A stretch of DNA of 64,000 bases from Verrucomicrobiia bacterium. GTDB taxonomy: Bacteria; Verrucomicrobiota; Verrucomicrobiia; Verrucomicrobiales; Akkermansiaceae. The stretch's first letter is position 1. Every line of letters begins with the position of its first letter. Below the pieces are notes generated by a model. That model saw only the letters and a program-made list of their open reading frames with translations. It had not been told where the DNA came from and made no database searches. Below, one piece after another: positions 40,462 through 49,263 of the stretch. The stretch lies in assembly GCA_030432565.1 (NCBI GenBank), contig JAUIGV010000008.1:62001-126000 (forward strand). Direction: 5' to 3'. A program made the position numbers and the translations under genes.

Positions 40462-42330
40462 ATGGTCCGTCTTCTTTTCATTATCTCCCTCATTTCAACC
40501 CTCGCTCTTCACTCCTCCGAACGACCCAACATCCTCGTCATCATGGCCGATGACCTCGGCTTCTCCGATCTCGGCTGTTACGGTTCCTCGCTCAACACCC
40601 CGCATCTCGACAAGCTCGCGACCCAAGGCGCCCGCTTCTCGAACTTCCGTGTCAATGCGATGTGCGTCGTCACCCGGACCTCTCTACTCACTGGTCACGA
40701 GCACTCCCAATCCGCCAACTATTCCCGATCGCTCCCGCTTCCCAAAGCCCTCGCTGACACCGGTTATCAAACTTCCATCTCCGGGAAATGGCACCAGCCC
40801 TCCCACCCCATGGATCATGGCTTTCAAGAATTCTACGGCTTCCTGGGCGGAGCCATCAATAACTTCACCGGCTCCGGTAGCATCATGCGCCAGCGCAAAC
40901 CCGAAGCAGTCCCCAACGATTGGTTTGCCACCGACGCCTTCACCACCCATGCCATCGCCAGCATGGAAAAATTCCTCGAAGCCAGGAAGCCCTTCTTCAC
41001 CTACCTTGCCTTCAACGCGCCCCACACTCCGCTCAACGTCCCGAAGAACCTTGTCGAAAAATACAATGGCAAGTTCGATCAAGGATGGAGCGTCCTCCGA
41101 AAAAAGCGCATCGCGAAACTCCGCAAGCTCGGCCTCATTGATGATCGTTACCACGACACCCCGCCCATGCCCGATGTTCGCCGTTGGGAAGAACTTCCCA
41201 AAGCCACCCGCAAGAACGAAGCCCTTCGCATGCAGTCCTATGCTGCCATCATCGACAACCTTGACACCAACGTCGGGCGCATCCTGAAGTTCCTCGACGA
41301 CAAAGGGATCGCCGATAACACCCTCGTCATCTTCCTTTCCGACAACGGTGGCGACTTCGGCAACGGCTCCATTCACACCGAAAAGAAAATCAAGCCCTGG
41401 CAACGCAACGTCGTCCCCTACATGGCCAACGGCTGGGCTTATCTCAAATGTGCACCCTTCCGCTACTACAAGTCATCCGCATTCGAAGGTGGCGTCCGTG
41501 TGCCCTTGATCATTCGCTGGCCCAAAGGGCTCGCTCATCAACCCGGCTCCATCGCAAACCACCAGACCCACGTCTCCGACCTTTACCCCACTTTTCTCAA
41601 ACTCGCAGGAACCTCGTACGCCCCCAACCCTCCCCGGGTCCCGCTCATGGGCCGTTCCATTCTCCCCCTCCTCAAAAATCCCGACCTCCCTCAGAAGGAA
41701 ACCCAGCACCCCGTCCTCTGGTCCTTCAAGGACACCTCCCGCGGATATCTCGACTACCCCTGGAAAATCAACTCGGTCAACGAAGGCCCCTGGCAACTCT
41801 TCAACCTCGCCAAAGACCCGTGCGAAATTGAAAATCTTGCTGAGGCAAATCCCGGGAAGCTGACTGATCTCGCCAAAGCCTGGCAAAATTTTGCAACCAC
41901 CAAAACAAACATGCCGCAGTCGTGGTATCGCGAACTCTCTCAAGTGCAACACGGCTGGGGCTACCATCGCCTCACCATGACCTCCCCCTTCATCACCTCC
42001 ACCCCTCTCTGTTCACAGGAAGGTGTCCCCTTAACGACCTCCCTCTCCTTCACCTTCGACAAAGGACTCGATTTCACAAACACGCCCGGCCGCAGCATCC
42101 GGCTCTACCGCGTTCAAGACCCCGGGACCCCGGTCTGGACCGCCGATCCCGACCACAACAACCCCGCCCAAGGCAGGAAAACCATCACCTTTACCAATCT
42201 CCCAAAACTCGAAGCAAACACCACCTACTTCCTCCTCTCAGAGAGAGGCTGGGCCCGTTGTGGCGGCAAACCATTGCCCCAACTCAATGATGGCGCCTAC
42301 TGGTTCCGCTTCCGAACAGCTGCGGAGTAA
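40462..42330 (+). CDS. Exported sulfatase
   Basis: The 622-residue product has signal peptide MVRLLFIISLISTLALHSSE, then 'RPNILVIMADDLGFSDLGCY' with the metal-binding Asp pair. The catalytic site is 'AMCVVTRTSLLTGHEHSQS' near 72. The usual motif for conversion to formylglycine is C-x-[PSA]-x-R; here the third position is Val. 'ISGKWHQ' and 'LSDNGGDFGNG' supply further active-site residues. After about 500 an extra beta domain ('FITSTPLCSQEGVPLTTSLS') resembles a bacterial Ig-like or lectin module. It should remove sulfate esters from polysaccharides in the periplasm or outside, as in other verrucomicrobial sulfatases. Confidence 0.88.
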   Translation: MVRLLFIISLISTLALHSSERPNILVIMADDLGFSDLGCYGSSLNTPHLDKLATQGARFSNFRVNAMCVVTRTSLLTGHEHSQSANYSRSLPLPKALADTGYQTSISGKWHQPSHPMDHGFQEFYGFLGGAINNFTGSGSIMRQRKPEAVPNDWFATDAFTTHAIASMEKFLEARKPFFTYLAFNAPHTPLNVPKNLVEKYNGKFDQGWSVLRKKRIAKLRKLGLIDDRYHDTPPMPDVRRWEELPKATRKNEALRMQSYAAIIDNLDTNVGRILKFLDDKGIADNTLVIFLSDNGGDFGNGSIHTEKKIKPWQRNVVPYMANGWAYLKCAPFRYYKSSAFEGGVRVPLIIRWPKGLAHQPGSIANHQTHVSDLYPTFLKLAGTSYAPNPPRVPLMGRSILPLLKNPDLPQKETQHPVLWSFKDTSRGYLDYPWKINSVNEGPWQLFNLAKDPCEIENLAEANPGKLTDLAKAWQNFATTKTNMPQSWYRELSQVQHGWGYHRLTMTSPFITSTPLCSQEGVPLTTSLSFTFDKGLDFTNTPGRSIRLYRVQDPGTPVWTADPDHNNPAQGRKTITFTNLPKLEANTTYFLLSERGWARCGGKPLPQLNDGAYWFRFRTAAE

Positions 42331-42450
42331 ACAGGGTTTTTCCTTTTATTTTTAGTAATCTCATTCATCTTTCCCGTCATAAGAAACGTTACTTACAGTT
42401 TCCTGGTCCGACTTTCCCGCTCTGTTGCCCTGAACGGAATCGCGATCATT

Positions 42451-45400
42451 TTGCTTACGACTCTCCACGCCCAGATCACCTCCGGCCCTTGTTCACGCCG
42501 TACCAGCATCGTCCTTTCCGAGATTCACTACCACCCTCCAGGCGAAGCCGTCGCAAATCGCGAGTTCATTGAACTCTATAATTCCAGCCCCATCAGCGTC
42601 GATCTCTCCGGCTGGAAACTCCGGGGCGACGCCGACTTTGATTTCCCGGAAGGGACCAGACTTGAAGGAGGACAATTCCTCATAGTCGCTGCCGACCCCT
42701 CGCTTTTTGAGGAAGATGACATCACCGCCCTCGGCCCCTGGAGCGGCACCCTCTCAAATGGTGGAGGACGCGTCCGTTTACGAAAGGCGTCCGGAGGAAT
42801 TGTTCTCGAAACAAATTACAACGACAACACCCGCTGGCCTGCCGCCGCCGATGGCGCCGGGCATTCCCTCATTCTAAAATCTCCTTCGTACGGCGAATCC
42901 CGGAGAGAAGCGTGGGCCGCCAGTTACGACCACGGAGGATCACCCGGACGCTTTGATCCTATTTCCAGCGAGGCCCTCGACCAAATCGTCATCAGCGAAA
43001 TACGCTCCAATAGCAACGCCGGTGAAGAAGACTTCGTCGAGTTTCATAATCCCGGTCAGAGCCCTGCCGACCTCTCGGGCTGTTTTTTATCACAAAACCC
43101 ATCCTCCGCGGGTTACCCCATTCCCGTCGGCACCATCATCGCACCCGGAGGGTATTTGGCCTTTCAGGGAAACGTTGCGGGATTCGAATTCGATTCGACC
43201 GGAGACAGCATCATCTTGCGAGCTCCCGATGGCCTCCGCGTCATTGCCTTCAGGCGTTTTACCGGACAGGCCGAAGACCGCCCGTGGGGAGGCCTGACCC
43301 GTTGGCGTGAGCTCTCAAGCGCAACACCGGGATCTTCCAACGCGCCAGAGTTTCAAGACCCCCTGGTCATTAATGAAATCCACTACCATCCGATCGGTGG
43401 GACCAACAAGGGAGAATTTATCGAACTCTTCAACCAAGGCTCTTTCCCTGTCAATTTGACAGGTTGGGAAATTAAGGGAGGAATCGGTTTCGAATTCGCC
43501 GACGGCTCGACCATCGCATCGGGAGGATTCCTGGTCATCGCCAGGGATCGCGAGGCGCTTCTAAAGATTTATCCCGGTCTCGCTCCTGACAAGGTCTTGG
43601 GAAGCTTCTCGGGGAGCCTTTCGAATCAATCCGACCGGATCGAACTCGAGGACTCAAATAATCGGACGGTTGATGAAGTGACTTACTTTGACGGCGGGCG
43701 CTGGCCCTCACTCGCAGATGGCGGAGGCAGTTCGCTCCAACTCATCGATTCAACATCAGAGAACAACGCTCCGTCAAACTGGCTCGCTCCGGATGAATCC
43801 GCAGGCGCTCGGACGGTCGTAGTTGAACACACCGGCGTTCTTGACTTTGGGCACCGTGCCACTCCGCAAGCCACCCGGTTCTTCGTCATGCTTCACGGCG
43901 CAGGTGAAGCCATCATCGACGACGTCGAAGTCCTCGTGAACGGCAGCAACCTGGTTAGCAACGCCAGTTTTGATTCCGGCCTCAGTGGCTGGAGTCGCTT
44001 CGGAACCCACGGCCCGACATTTGCCGAAAACGGATCCATGCACTTGCTTGCGACCAATGAGGGCGACCTCGCCAATCTGGTGGAAACGACCCTGTCCGCC
44101 CCGATCCCGCCCGGCACTACCGTCACCCTTCGCGCCTCCTGCCGCTGGGTCTCGGGAACTCCCGATATTCTTCTGGGTCTCAATGGGGGCTACCTTGAGG
44201 CCCCGGGAAAATTACCCGTCCCCACATCGACCGGCTCACCAGGCTCGCCAAATGATGTCATCGGCAACACCGGCCCTGCCATCACCGAGGTTTCCCATTC
44301 GCCCCTTCTTCCCCAACCCGGAGAGCCGATTGCCATCCGCGCCCTCATCACTGATCCCGACAACGTTCTGAGCGCGCGAGTTCGCTACCGAATCGATCCC
44401 AATTCCTCTCTTTCCCAGATCGTGATGACCCATGAAGGTGACGGCATTTACTCCGCTTCCATTCCAGCCCAACCCGCAGGAACACTCGTCGCCTTTCATA
44501 TCGTCACCATCGATGACGCATCGCCACGGGTGATCGCAAACTTCCCGGCAAAGGCCCCAAAAAGCGAATGTCTGATCCGGGTTGGCTCGCATGACGAAGC
44601 CGGGGATTTTAGCACGATGCATCTTTGGGCAACCAACGAAACCCTAACCGAGTGGCGGGATCGACCTCGGTCCAGCAACCTTGAACTGGATGTCACTTTT
44701 GTTTCCGAAGGTCGCGCCTTTTACAATGTCGGAGCCTACTACGCGGGCAGTCAGAATGGCGTTTCGATTTACGATTCGCCCGTCGGGAATCCCACCGGCT
44801 ACAACATTAAAATTCCCGACGACGAGGTCTTTCTGAATGTCCAAAACCTGACCATTGATCGCGAGACCACCCGGGATCCAACCCGTCAACGCGAGCGCCT
44901 TCTCTTTTGGTTTTTGGAGAAACTCAAACTCCCTAATCTTCACCGGCGCTATGTTCATTTCTATTTCAACGGCTTTGAGCGGGACCAACTCATCATGGAG
45001 TCGGTCCAAAAGCCCAATCGTGAAATCATGAACCAGTGGTTTGAGGGCGACGGGCGACTCACCAAAACCGCGCCATGGTGGGAGTTCGATGGAAACAGCA
45101 ACGTCATTCTGAGTGCGGGGACTGAAAGAAATCTCCTCCGACACCTGGTTTCGGAAGATGGCTCGATCAAACTCCCCCATCATCGCTGGACCTGGACCCA
45201 TGGCGCCGGGCACGACGACGGCAACGACTTCTCCGGTATCATCGAGCTCATTGATGCGGCCCAGTCGCCACCGGATCAACTGGTCCGCCGCATGAACGAG
45301 AAGGCGGAAATGCGCCAATGGATGCGCACCTTCGCCATGAATGATCTCGGTTCGTATTGGGACACCTTCGGCAATCAGGCCAATAAGAATGCTTACCTTT

Positions 45401-46692
45401 TTGAGTCACTCGAAACCGGAAAATCAAGCATTGTCATTTGGGACATGGACGTCGGCCTGGGAGTCTTTAACGACCCTGTGACCTATCCTCTTTTTCACCC
45501 AAACACCGAACCCAATGTCCAACGACTCTTCGACCAACCCGGGCTCGTTCGTGATTACTGGCAAGCCCTTGATGAATCGCTCAATACGTTCTTCACTGCT
45601 TCCGCAGGATCGGAGATCAGGGCAATTCTTCGGGAGACTTACGACGCACTGACCACCAATAACGCAGCCGTCACTTCACCTTTTGTTCCCAGCGGGCGAG
45701 CCGGACTGGCCGTCGACGCCTGGATCAACCAACGCCGGGCCTTCATACAAAATGAATTGAATGGAAAGGATTCCAACTTCTCCGTTTCCGCACCCGCGAG
45801 TTCAGCATCGCAAGTCGTCGAAATCACCGGAACCCTTCCATTGGCCACCACCAGGATCACCTCCAACGGACTTCCTCTCGCTCCAAACTACTCTACCATC
45901 ACTAACTTTTCGGCGGAGCTGGCTCTCCAACCGGGCCCAAGTGAGATTCTCATTGAAGCTCTGGATCAAGACGGCATTTCCCTCGGATCTGAAATCCTCA
46001 ACATTACCTTCACCGGCACCAGCCAGTGGGCTGATTTAAAAATCAATGAATGGATGGCCGCCAATCCCACCACCACCGGGATCGTGGATCCGGCCGATCA
46101 AGAGGCCGAAGACTGGATCGAAATTTTCAATCCAAGCTCCTCGCCCGTTTCGCTTGATGGCTGGTATCTCAGCGATGATCCCGCCAATCCACTTAAGTTT
46201 GCGATTCCCGATGGCTTTAGGGTTCCCGCCAATGGATTCATTTTAGTTTGGGCGGACGATGAGCCGCGCCAAAATGCGCCGGCTGTTCGTCAGGATATCC
46301 ACACCAATTTTAGACTCTCCGCTGGCGGAGAGGACATCATCCTGACCGCTCCCGATGCAAGCGAGATCGATGCCGTCACCTTCCCGGAACAAGCATCAGG
46401 AATTGCCCGCTTGCGTGCAATCGATGGCTCGGATCTCTTTACCTACTCGATCGCTCCGACTCCGCGACTCACCAACGGATCCCCCCCGACCCGCGAAGCC
46501 GTAGAAGTCACGATAACAAAGAACGGTATCAACTTCTCCTCCAACCCGGGCGAAGTCTACGAAATGCAAACCTCCAGCAATCTTGCACATTGGGAAAGTT
46601 CAAGCGCCCCCGTCGTGGGAAATGGCGGCACGGTTGAGTTTCCCATTCCGGCAGATCGAGGCCCCCTCTTTTTCCGAATCATCACCCACTAA
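42451..46692 (+). CDS. Lamin-tail domain and CotH-kinase-like exported protein
   Basis: The product has about 1413 residues. Lamin-tail domains occur near 15-130, 175-275, 305-425 and 1195-1310, each opening like 'IVLSEIHYHPPGE' or 'LKINEWMAANPTTTGI'. A CotH-like region at about 715-1030 includes 'YVHFYFNGFERDQLIMESVQ' and 'SSIVIWDMDVGLGVF'; CotH proteins are atypical protein kinases in spores, but their role in this phylum is unknown. The end 'YEMQTSSNLAHWESS' to 'LFFRIITH' is the C-terminal module shared by many exported proteins here. The start is unclear: the frame is open back to 42331, no ATG or GTG occurs, and the signal-like 'LVRLSRSVALNGIAIILLTT' needs a start such as CTG at 42403. 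TTG at 42451 would cut it off. Confidence 0.8.
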   Translation: MLTTLHAQITSGPCSRRTSIVLSEIHYHPPGEAVANREFIELYNSSPISVDLSGWKLRGDADFDFPEGTRLEGGQFLIVAADPSLFEEDDITALGPWSGTLSNGGGRVRLRKASGGIVLETNYNDNTRWPAAADGAGHSLILKSPSYGESRREAWAASYDHGGSPGRFDPISSEALDQIVISEIRSNSNAGEEDFVEFHNPGQSPADLSGCFLSQNPSSAGYPIPVGTIIAPGGYLAFQGNVAGFEFDSTGDSIILRAPDGLRVIAFRRFTGQAEDRPWGGLTRWRELSSATPGSSNAPEFQDPLVINEIHYHPIGGTNKGEFIELFNQGSFPVNLTGWEIKGGIGFEFADGSTIASGGFLVIARDREALLKIYPGLAPDKVLGSFSGSLSNQSDRIELEDSNNRTVDEVTYFDGGRWPSLADGGGSSLQLIDSTSENNAPSNWLAPDESAGARTVVVEHTGVLDFGHRATPQATRFFVMLHGAGEAIIDDVEVLVNGSNLVSNASFDSGLSGWSRFGTHGPTFAENGSMHLLATNEGDLANLVETTLSAPIPPGTTVTLRASCRWVSGTPDILLGLNGGYLEAPGKLPVPTSTGSPGSPNDVIGNTGPAITEVSHSPLLPQPGEPIAIRALITDPDNVLSARVRYRIDPNSSLSQIVMTHEGDGIYSASIPAQPAGTLVAFHIVTIDDASPRVIANFPAKAPKSECLIRVGSHDEAGDFSTMHLWATNETLTEWRDRPRSSNLELDVTFVSEGRAFYNVGAYYAGSQNGVSIYDSPVGNPTGYNIKIPDDEVFLNVQNLTIDRETTRDPTRQRERLLFWFLEKLKLPNLHRRYVHFYFNGFERDQLIMESVQKPNREIMNQWFEGDGRLTKTAPWWEFDGNSNVILSAGTERNLLRHLVSEDGSIKLPHHRWTWTHGAGHDDGNDFSGIIELIDAAQSPPDQLVRRMNEKAEMRQWMRTFAMNDLGSYWDTFGNQANKNAYLFESLETGKSSIVIWDMDVGLGVFNDPVTYPLFHPNTEPNVQRLFDQPGLVRDYWQALDESLNTFFTASAGSEIRAILRETYDALTTNNAAVTSPFVPSGRAGLAVDAWINQRRAFIQNELNGKDSNFSVSAPASSASQVVEITGTLPLATTRITSNGLPLAPNYSTITNFSAELALQPGPSEILIEALDQDGISLGSEILNITFTGTSQWADLKINEWMAANPTTTGIVDPADQEAEDWIEIFNPSSSPVSLDGWYLSDDPANPLKFAIPDGFRVPANGFILVWADDEPRQNAPAVRQDIHTNFRLSAGGEDIILTAPDASEIDAVTFPEQASGIARLRAIDGSDLFTYSIAPTPRLTNGSPPTREAVEVTITKNGINFSSNPGEVYEMQTSSNLAHWESSSAPVVGNGGTVEFPIPADRGPLFFRIITH

Positions 46693-46710
46693 CCATCGAC
46701 CCCTGAAGAA

Positions 46711-49113
46711 ATGAAACAAACAATTCGAGTTAGCGCTCTCGCAACACTGTTGAGCATAAACGCAGATGCGCAGAGTCGCGTCGTCATTGACCCCATCGAC
46801 CCGCTCACCGATTTCACTCCGCTTGCGGAATGGAATACCGAAGGCGATGCCGAGGGCTGGACCACAAACCAGCTCACTCCGACCATTGCCGGAGGAAGCC
46901 TCAGTGGAACAACCAATGGCGGCGACACCCAGCTCATCAACAACCCATTCGCCGCCCCCATTGCCAAGGGAACTCCCGGCATCGTCACTGTTGAATTTCG
47001 ATTGACCCGCGCCGCGACCGACACTTCCCGGATCGACCTTTTTTGGAACGATGCCTCGGGTGGCTTTGCTGCAGCACGAAGGCTCACGCTCCCCGGCACC
47101 GAAATCCCCGCTGATGGGAGCCCCCACGTCTATCAATTCATTCTGGAGAACGTAAATACCGAACTCCGCGGACTGCGTCTGGATGGATCCGTCCAAAACG
47201 GGACCTTCCTCGAATTTGACTACGTCCGCCTGGGAATCGAAAACCTGGGTCCATCTGTCGACCCGCCCCGAACAATCAACCTCTTTGCGTCGCTGGGTGA
47301 ATTCAACACCGATGGAGATCTTGAAGGATGGAACGGCGTCAATATCGCCCCGACATCGGTCGCCGGAGGGAACCTAACCGGCCTTACCAACGGTGGAGAC
47401 CCCCAGTTTGCAAACACCACCCTCAACATCGACACCACGACGACTGATGCCGAGATCGTTGAAATTCGACTTCGTCGCGAGAGCGGAGACACCTCGAGAA
47501 TCGATCTCTTCTGGGGAGATGACAACGGCGGCTTTTCACCCGTTCGGCGGACCTCACTTCCAACCTCCGCACTCCCGGATGATGGACAGTTCCATATCAT
47601 TCAATACCCCATCGGCTCTTTCATCACCGGCACTCTAGCCTCCTTGAGAGTCGATCCATCAGCAGATCAGGCTAACTCCATCGGGGTTGATATCGATTAT
47701 ATTCGTATCGGCTCGATTGTCCCTGACGATGACAATGATGGGCTTGCAAACGATGTTGAAACCAATACCGGAACCTTTGTGGATGCCGGCAATACCGGAA
47801 CTGATCCAAACAACGATGACTCTGACAACGACACCTATCTTGACGGAGACGAAGTTGCCGCAGGAACCGACCCCAACGATCCCGATGATTTCCCTGCTCC
47901 AATGATCACCGGCTACTCTGAAGTGATTGCCACTTACCTCATTAATGAGCCGATCACGGACAATGCAGCGATGGTGGCATTCGGAACTCCGGTGGGATTC
48001 TCGGTCACGCCGCTATTACCATCGGGGCTTACACTCGATACCGCCAACGGGACCATTTCCGGAACACCGGCGATTGCGAGTGAGGAAACTGTTTACACCA
48101 TCACTGCGGACTTCGGAGGCGGAGTGACCGATGACTTCGAATTGACCCTTACCACCGTGAATCCCGGCATTGTCCGCTACGGAACCAACAATCCAATCTA
48201 CCGGATCGGTGCCGAGATCAATCTCAACGAACCTATTCTGACAGGAGGAGATCCTACTGCTTTTGCAATCACCCCTCCTCTCCCGGCAGGACTTCTTTTC
48301 AACACCGCAACCGGTGCTATTTCGGGGACACCCTCCGAGGTCACTCCTTCAACCACCTATACCGTCACTGCGACTTATGCCGACACTCCGGACGCAGGAT
48401 TCACTCTCAACATCCGAACGCGGGCCATTCCGGTCTACCTGGGTCGCGACAATGATCCTCTCACGAACTTTACGAGCCTCGGCGAGTGGGAAACCGACGG
48501 AGCGTTTGACAGTTGGACCTTTGCCCGGCTCAATGCCAACGTCGCCGCAGGTACTTTTACCGCCAACACAACTGGAGGCGACCCCATCATGAATCGCCCC
48601 GGGCTCATCGACACCACCCCCGGGCTGACGATCGAAATTCGCCTCCGCCAAAACGACAACGAATTTGTCCAATTTTTCTGGGCTGATGACACCGGCGGAC
48701 CGGCCCCAAGCCGACAAACCAGTATCCCCGGAGATCAAATCCTTAATGATGGAGAATTCCACACCTATCAAGTGACATTCGAAGACGTCTTCGTTGGAGA
48801 CTTCGACCTCCTCCGGGTCGATCCGGGCAACACAGCGAACCGGACCGTCGAAATTGACTACATTCGGATCGGCACCCCGGCTCCTCCCACCGCGCCGGAG
48901 ATCAGCGCCTTCAACTTCGACCCCACCTTTGGCGATATTGAAATCACCTGGAATTCCACCCAAGGCGCGACCTACCGGGTCGAATCAGCCTTGGATTTAA
49001 ACCAATTGACGTGGAATGAGGTGACCACCGTTATGGGAGACGCCGACTCCACGACATTTTTGGGTGCCATTCTGAATTCGGACCGTTTCTTCCGCGTCGT
49101 CCGCGAAAACTAA
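46711..49113 (+). CDS. Exported repeat protein with calcium-binding and Ig-like segments
   Basis: The 800-residue product starts MKQTIRVSALATLLSINADA, a signal peptide. Three copies of a domain of about 150 residues share 'LAEWNTEGDAEGWT', 'SRIDLFWNDASGGFA' and 'LRVDPSADQ'-type lines; they begin near residues 30, 190 and 575. Between copies two and three lies a thrombospondin type 3-like run ('DDDNDGLANDVETN' and 'DDSDNDTYLDGDEV') that should bind calcium, and two putative Ig domains ('LPSGLTLDTANGTISGTP' and 'LPAGLLFNTATGAISGTP'). The end 'ITWNSTQGATYRVESALDL' to 'FFRVVREN' is the local exported-protein C-terminus. A carbohydrate-binding or surface role is likely. It starts 18 bases after the CotH gene. 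Confidence 0.75.
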   Translation: MKQTIRVSALATLLSINADAQSRVVIDPIDPLTDFTPLAEWNTEGDAEGWTTNQLTPTIAGGSLSGTTNGGDTQLINNPFAAPIAKGTPGIVTVEFRLTRAATDTSRIDLFWNDASGGFAAARRLTLPGTEIPADGSPHVYQFILENVNTELRGLRLDGSVQNGTFLEFDYVRLGIENLGPSVDPPRTINLFASLGEFNTDGDLEGWNGVNIAPTSVAGGNLTGLTNGGDPQFANTTLNIDTTTTDAEIVEIRLRRESGDTSRIDLFWGDDNGGFSPVRRTSLPTSALPDDGQFHIIQYPIGSFITGTLASLRVDPSADQANSIGVDIDYIRIGSIVPDDDNDGLANDVETNTGTFVDAGNTGTDPNNDDSDNDTYLDGDEVAAGTDPNDPDDFPAPMITGYSEVIATYLINEPITDNAAMVAFGTPVGFSVTPLLPSGLTLDTANGTISGTPAIASEETVYTITADFGGGVTDDFELTLTTVNPGIVRYGTNNPIYRIGAEINLNEPILTGGDPTAFAITPPLPAGLLFNTATGAISGTPSEVTPSTTYTVTATYADTPDAGFTLNIRTRAIPVYLGRDNDPLTNFTSLGEWETDGAFDSWTFARLNANVAAGTFTANTTGGDPIMNRPGLIDTTPGLTIEIRLRQNDNEFVQFFWADDTGGPAPSRQTSIPGDQILNDGEFHTYQVTFEDVFVGDFDLLRVDPGNTANRTVEIDYIRIGTPAPPTAPEISAFNFDPTFGDIEITWNSTQGATYRVESALDLNQLTWNEVTTVMGDADSTTFLGAILNSDRFFRVVREN

Positions 49114-49133
49114 TCAATCTCAAGCAGTCGACC

Positions 49134-49186
49134 AAGCCCCGGTTTTCCTTACGCTTCCCGGCGCGTAAGAGAAGGCGGGGCTTTTC
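49134..49186 (+). terminator. Rho-independent terminator closing the 39-49 kb unit
   Basis: AAGCCCCG at 49134-49141 pairs with CGGGGCTT at 49176-49183, and an inner CTTACGC pairs with GCGTAAG. A short T-run follows. It lies 20 bases after the stop at 49113. Confidence 0.75.
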
Positions 49187-49263
49187 CGTATCAAAACCCG
49201 CCAAAAAAATTTGTCAGACATCTTTCATTTGGCGAGATTGCTTTTATCTTATCCCCGAACCCA

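Noticed and set aside
42331-42360. Terminator after the sulfatase gene
   Set aside because: Only a T-rich stretch is present; no stem precedes it, and the next gene is in the same orientation.
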